Shown: positions 4,166-6,305 of the stretch, in pieces | How the letters are laid out: each line of letters opens with the position of its first letter | How positions within the stretch are numbered: the first letter of the stretch is position 1 | Source of the DNA: Vibrio sp. JC009 | GTDB taxonomy: Bacteria > Pseudomonadota > Gammaproteobacteria > Enterobacterales > Vibrionaceae | DNA: 6,305 bases | Direction: 5' to 3' | NCBI RefSeq assembly: GCF_029016485.1 | Contig: NZ_CP092108.1 | Location: forward strand, 1 to 6,305 | Notes under the pieces: generated by a model | Told to the model about the DNA's origin: nothing | Databases searched by the model: none | Seen by the model: the letters and a program-made list of their open reading frames with translations, nothing else | Translations under genes and position numbers: made by a program

Positions 4166-5179
4166 TTAAATTTTAACTAACTCACACTCAACGATTTTAT
4201 AGCCACGCTTTTTCAATTCATCTAAAAAGGTTTTCTTCGTGCCAAGTTTAGATTTATTACTAGCGTTAATGGCTAAAAATATCCAATAGAACAGCAAATC
4301 ATCATTCGGTACATCTTCGATTTTTTGGTAAAAATCTTCCAAGATTTTTAAACAGTCTCTTGCCCATAAACCATAATCAGCAGAACTCATTTTAGGGTTT
4401 TCTCTGTCTAGTTTAACAAAACGTCCGTATCTATTCTTGTGTGGAAATCTAGGGCGTTTAGGCTCTTCTTCGGGGATTGCTTTTGATTTATCAAAAATCT
4501 TAAATTCAAGCTCGGAAATTGCCCGACCTGTTCGGATTGGTTTAACGCTCACGATCAAATTGGTTTTTGCGTTAATTTCTTTAACGGCTGGTGTTAAAAC
4601 TCGTTGGCTGAAATTGTTATACCGATCATACATACCAACAACATCAAGTAAAATTTTTAACTCATCAAGCTTAATAGATACAAAGCCTTTAAACGCCCAA
4701 CGACTTAAAATCTCATACATCTTTAACGAGTATTCGCTTTTTAATGCACCAAAAGTTTCAAGCAAAATAGATGTGTAATTATTTCTAATTTCTGCGAGAT
4801 ATGGCATTGCTTTCTCGTGAAATTCAATCATAAATCGCCCTTTTCCTTTCGTATAAGAGCGATCTGTTAAAAGGCTTATTTCGGAATAATCATAGCCTGA
4901 TAGCGGTTCAACTTGAACCCAAATGTTACTTAGTCGTAATACCGCATTTTTCACATTGTCATAAGCATTTTTATGGTCTGAAATACCTGAATTACAATCC
5001 AAAAAATCTTGTACAGAAAATTCAAATCTTCGATTTTGTGAAAGTGATCTAGTAGGGTTCAACTTAGATATAGCAAGATTAACAATTCGAATTTCCATAC
5101 CATTCAATTTTTTGAAAAATCCCGCATCAATCAGGTTATTGCTCTTTGTTGAAACGGGTTTTGAAGTGTTTTTTGACAT
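4166..5179 (-). CDS. rep: Rep_3 family replication initiator
   Basis: This is an iteron-binding initiator of the Rep_3 (RepB/Initiator Rep) superfamily, built of two winged-helix domains. It binds the repeats at 5258-5337 and opens the origin. Family features in order are NNLIDAGFFKKLNGMEIRIV (14-33), YDNVKNAVLRLSNIWVQV (73-90), and the hallmark SEYSLKMYEILSRW (148-161). These are followed by YDRYNNFSQRVLTPAVKEIN (184-203) and GRAISELEFKIF (218-229). I chose ATG 5179 (337 residues) because AAAAGG lies 9 bases upstream. A further-upstream TTG at 5224 would add 15 atypical residues and lacks support. A palindrome at 5193-5208 lies between promoter and start codon, suggesting self-repression. 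Confidence 0.93.
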   Translation of the reverse strand: MSKNTSKPVSTKSNNLIDAGFFKKLNGMEIRIVNLAISKLNPTRSLSQNRRFEFSVQDFLDCNSGISDHKNAYDNVKNAVLRLSNIWVQVEPLSGYDYSEISLLTDRSYTKGKGRFMIEFHEKAMPYLAEIRNNYTSILLETFGALKSEYSLKMYEILSRWAFKGFVSIKLDELKILLDVVGMYDRYNNFSQRVLTPAVKEINAKTNLIVSVKPIRTGRAISELEFKIFDKSKAIPEEEPKRPRFPHKNRYGRFVKLDRENPKMSSADYGLWARDCLKILEDFYQKIEDVPNDDLLFYWIFLAINASNKSKLGTKKTFLDELKKRGYKIVECELVKI

Positions 5180-5192
5180 AACTAAAAGCCTT

Positions 5193-5208
5193 TTACAGTA
5201 AACTGTAA
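5193..5208. promoter_or_regulatory. palindromic operator candidate before rep
   Basis: TTACAGT-AA-ACTGTAA is a perfect 7-bp inverted repeat with a 2-base centre. It overlaps the predicted rep transcription start and lies just upstream of the Shine-Dalgarno sequence. Rep_3 proteins commonly repress their own gene as dimers through such sites. Confidence 0.55.
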
Positions 5209-5210
5209 GA

Positions 5211-5239
5211 ACAATAACACACAAATAAAACTACATCAA
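5211..5239 (-). promoter_or_regulatory. rep promoter
   Basis: On the minus strand, TTGATG (5239-5234) and TATTGT (5216-5211) lie 17 bases apart. Each matches four of six consensus bases, so it is a moderate promoter, as expected for a regulated initiator gene. The -35 falls within the inverted half-iterons at 5230-5252. Confidence 0.5.
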
Positions 5240-5252
5240 ATAAAAATGTAGT
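5230..5252. repeat. inverted half-iterons over the rep -35 region
   Basis: ACTACAT (5230-5236) and ATGTAGT (5246-5252) form an inverted repeat with a 9-base spacer. The TGTAGT part equals the 3' end of each iteron. In Rep_3 replicons the repressor site is typically an inverted version of part of the iteron, so this is a good candidate for Rep-dimer binding. Confidence 0.6.
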
Positions 5253-5257
5253 GAAAA

Positions 5258-5337
5258 ACCCAGTTTTTGTAGTCTTTAACACAACCTTTCACCCAGTTTT
5301 TGTAGTTTTTATTTTTGTTTTACCCAGTTTTTGTAGT
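5258..5337 (+). repeat. oriV: three 16-bp iterons of the active origin
   Basis: ACCCAGTTTTTGTAGT occurs identically at 5258-5273, 5291-5306 and 5322-5337, spaced 33 and 31 bases start to start (about three helical turns). Copies 2 and 3 share a TTTTA extension. Placement directly upstream of a Rep_3 gene identifies them as Rep monomer binding sites. No clear DnaA box was seen nearby. Confidence 0.9.
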
Positions 5338-5351
5338 TTTTATTTTTTGAG

Positions 5352-5370
5352 AGCCTTGTCGCACAAGGCT
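5352..5370. repeat. hairpin beside the iterons
   Basis: AGCCTTGT and ACAAGGCT form a perfect 8-bp stem with a CGC loop. Neither strand has a T-run after it, so a structural role at the origin is likelier than termination. Confidence 0.5.
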
Positions 5371-5383
5371 TGAAAGGCTGTCT

Positions 5384-5422
5384 AAACAAGATATAAACAA
5401 GGTAAATAATAGAAACAAGATA
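5384..5422 (+). repeat. AT-rich direct repeats, possible unwinding element
   Basis: AAACAAGATA (5384-5393), AAACAAGGTA (5395-5404) and AAACAAGATA (5413-5422) are three near-identical 10-mers in an AT-rich stretch past the iterons. Iteron origins normally have such AT-rich repeats where the strands first open. Confidence 0.5.
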
Positions 5423-5427
5423 AAAAT

Positions 5428-5470
5428 AGAGCCTGTCGGCTCTTTTTGGGGCTTTCAGCCCTATTTTTTT
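5428..5470. terminator. tandem hairpin terminators next to the origin
   Basis: AGAGCC/GGCTCT (5428-5433/5438-5443) is flanked by A-rich sequence on the left and TTTTT on the right, so it can stop transcription both ways. GGGCT/AGCCC (5449-5453/5457-5461) is followed on the plus strand by ATTTTTTT. On the minus strand the first hairpin would stop transcripts coming from mobC and shield the origin. Confidence 0.7.
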
Positions 5471-5491
5471 GTTTTTCAGAAAGGAAAATGA

Positions 5492-5537
5492 AAACCCTTG
5501 CGAACGTTGCAATTTATTGCAATGCAAGCAAGGGTTT
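5492..5537. repeat. 10-bp inverted repeat with palindromic loop
   Basis: AAACCCTTGC (5492-5501) and GCAAGGGTTT (5528-5537) are perfect arms around a 26-base loop. The loop holds two copies of the self-complementary TTGCAA, separated by TTTA. On the minus strand the stem is followed by TTCATTTTCC. It lies behind the mobC operon and may end its message. The rest of 5471-5570 holds nothing else I can name. Confidence 0.6.
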
Positions 5538-5570
5538 AGCAACCGTAGCCGTCAGGCGTAGGGCGGTAGG

Positions 5571-5828
5571 CTATAAAAGCCATTTGATTTTATCTTTAAA
5601 CTTCCGCTTAAATGCTTTGAATGGGTGCTTTTTATCGTATTCAGCCATTCTTTTTTGCATTATCTCGTTTGCTTTATGATTTGCGTATTTTAAATAAGAT
5701 TGCTCCATCTCTTTTAACATACTATCAATTCGCTTTTTATGTTGCCATTTCAGGTAAACATAAACACTTATAGCAATAAAAGATAATATCAAAACATTGT
5801 AAAAAATGATTGTTACTATTTCGCTCAC
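5571..5828 (-). CDS. small membrane-anchored protein coupled to mobC
   Basis: The family is not recognised. The 85-residue product starts at GTG 5828, two bases after the mobC stop, so translation is probably coupled. AAAGG inside the mobC end lies 12 bases upstream. Residues 5-27 (VTIIFYNVLILSFIAISVYVYLK) form one membrane segment. The rest is a lysine-rich helical tail (KHPFKAFKRKFKDKIKWLL at the end) likely facing the cytoplasm. In RSF1010 the mobilisation partner MobB carries a membrane helix and couples the relaxosome to the transfer machine. No mobB is seen here, so this protein could fill that role, which is inference from position and topology. Confidence 0.7.
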   Translation of the reverse strand: MSEIVTIIFYNVLILSFIAISVYVYLKWQHKKRIDSMLKEMEQSYLKYANHKANEIMQKRMAEYDKKHPFKAFKRKFKDKIKWLL

Positions 5829-5830
5829 AG

Positions 5831-6124
5831 TTATTTTTTACCTTTTGCAATTTCTTCATTGATAAATGCTCTCAATTCATCAAATTTTTTATCATCATTG
5901 ATAAATTTTCGTAGCTGTTCAGCCGATACTAAAGGAAATTCGCCACGTTCAACAAAAGAATGTAAAGCGTAAGCACCTAGCAAAACTTTGTAATGTGTAG
6001 CTTTCTTACGCTTTTCTGCTTGTTCTTTTGACTTAATCGAACGAATTTTTGCCTTTATTTCGGCTTGCTTCTTTAATAATTCCGCTTGTTGTTGTTCTAG
6101 TTTGCTTAATCTTTCGCTTGTCAT
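5831..6124 (-). CDS. mobC: MobC-like relaxosome accessory protein
   Basis: MobC helps open oriT so that the relaxase can nick it. The 97-residue product matches RSF1010 MobC in size, in position (divergent from mobA across oriT) and in pattern. It has an N-terminal RLSKLEQQQAELLKKQAEI coiled coil, a KSKEQAEKRKKATHYK basic stretch and the KVLLGAYAL motif (RSF1010 has KVLVGAMIL). The ATG at 6124 has AGGGG 5 bases upstream, inside a short AATAG/CTATT inverted repeat. A near-consensus promoter lies at 6158-6186. The C-terminal half (residues 60-97) has little similarity I can recall. Confidence 0.85.
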   Translation of the reverse strand: MTSERLSKLEQQQAELLKKQAEIKAKIRSIKSKEQAEKRKKATHYKVLLGAYALHSFVERGEFPLVSAEQLRKFINDDKKFDELRAFINEEIAKGKK

Positions 6125-6157
6125 AATAGCCCCTATTGAGTGGTTGAAATTGTTGCT

Positions 6158-6186
6158 ATTTTAATCAAGTGGTGCTATTGTTTCAA
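6158..6186 (-). promoter_or_regulatory. mobC promoter
   Basis: On the minus strand, TTGAAA (6186-6181) and TAAAAT (6163-6158) lie 17 bases apart, a near-consensus promoter. It lies between oriT and mobC, so relaxosome proteins bound at oriT could control it. No equally clear promoter was found for mobA on the plus strand. Confidence 0.65.
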
Positions 6187-6196
6187 GCGTTCTGTT

Positions 6197-6269
6197 CATT
6201 ACGTTATTTTAACGTAATGCCCACTTATCAGTTTCTCTGCGAGAAACTGGTGGGCAAGCGTTCCGCTTG
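6197..6269 (-). other. oriT: oriT, RSF1010-like, with predicted nick site
   Basis: Read on the minus strand, CCAGTTTCTCGCAGAGAAAC then TGATAAGTGGGC closely match the RSF1010 oriT (CCAGTTTCTCGAAGAGAAAC, then CGGTAAGTGCGC). The core hairpin is CAGTTTCTC/GAGAAACTG (6229-6237/6241-6249). By analogy the nick lies on the minus strand between 6220 and 6219. It is flanked by a perfect 10-bp inverted repeat, CATTACGTTA/TAACGTAATG (6197-6206/6210-6219), and on the other side by CAAGCG/CGCTTG (6255-6260/6264-6269). If the nick is placed correctly, mobC and rep would enter the recipient first and mobA last. Confidence 0.85.
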
Positions 6270-6292
6270 ACCGTTTCGCAAGGCTCAACATT

Positions 6293-6305
6293 ATGGCAAT
6301 CTATC
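6293..6305 (+). CDS. mobA: start of mobA, continuing at base 1
   Basis: ATG at 6293 begins MAIY, and the next codon, CAT, is split across the window ends (6305, 1, 2), leading into LNVRYCSKSKGQSAQAK. This equals the RSF1010 MobA start (MAIYHL...GQSA.AK). AAGG lies 9 bases upstream (6280-6283). It is the same gene as the feature at 1-1340. Confidence 0.95.

Noticed and set aside
4437..4778. 113-residue plus-strand frame inside rep
   Set aside because: It is antisense to a well-supported Rep_3 gene, and no family features were seen.
5180..5224. upstream TTG start for rep adding 15 residues
   Set aside because: It would lie at or before the predicted transcription start and lacks a ribosome binding site. 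ATG 5179 has AAAAGG at good spacing.
5488..5679. 63-codon plus-strand frame (starts MKTLANVAIYCNASKGL) with a good AGAAAGGA Shine-Dalgarno
   Set aside because: It runs through the 10-bp inverted repeat, then antisense into the end of the membrane-protein gene. It has no promoter after the terminators at 5428-5470, and its Shine-Dalgarno is the complement of a pyrimidine-rich hairpin tail. It was not certain enough to annotate.
1..6305. tRNA or rRNA genes and Pasteurellaceae DNA uptake signals
   Set aside because: No tRNA fold or rRNA stretch was seen. No exact AAGTGCGGT or ACAAGCGGT was found by eye on either strand; this was not an exhaustive computed search.

Overview
The window looks like a complete small circular resistance plasmid, written out starting inside a gene. 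The last bases (from 6293) begin a relaxase gene, atg-gca-atc-tat-c, and the reading frame continues without a break at base 1. Joining the ends gives a 450-residue MobA. The AT-rich backbone with its RSF1010-like mobilisation genes and Rep_3 initiator suggests Pasteurellaceae (Haemophilus/Glaesserella, Actinobacillus, Pasteurella). That host call is inference from gene type and base composition.

Backbone, reading from the junction. MobA (6293-6305 plus 1-1340, + strand) is a MobQ-type relaxase. Its oriT (about 6197-6269) lies just upstream, and mobC plus a small membrane-protein gene run divergently on the minus strand (6124 to 5571). A replication origin follows (about 5230-5450), with three 16-bp iterons, AT-rich repeats and hairpins. 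Then come the minus-strand initiator gene rep (5179-4166) and a small gene just behind it (from 4154).

That small gene appears to have been cut by a GC-rich insert spanning about 1847-4035. A plausible C-terminal part lies on the same strand at 1846-1730. The insert is a patchwork: a virD2-type relaxase tail, the florfenicol/chloramphenicol exporter gene floR with a 9-codon leader peptide and foldable leader, 47 codons of lysR, 44 codons of a pBBR1-type (MobV) mob gene on the other strand, and a piece of IncQ (RSF1010-like) oriV with two 20-bp iterons. The plasmid therefore carries one intact iteron replicon and one orphan IncQ origin, and traces of three relaxase families.

The most unusual region is 1418-1733, between mobA and the broken gene. 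An extended -10 promoter starts a structured leader, followed by a strong ribosome binding site and a 39-residue hydrophobic peptide. A near-consensus opposite-strand promoter would make an RNA antisense to all of it, ending at a terminator near 1419. The leader can pair with sequence at the end of the coding region over 15 bases with one mismatch, and two leader copies of CCTTAG can cover the Shine-Dalgarno sequence. This resembles a type I toxin-antitoxin (hok- or tisB-like) addiction module. I do not recognise it as a named system.

In working order: Rep and its iterons maintain the plasmid, MobA, MobC and oriT let it be moved by a helper conjugative system, floR gives the selected phenotype, and the small RNA/peptide unit may stabilise it.
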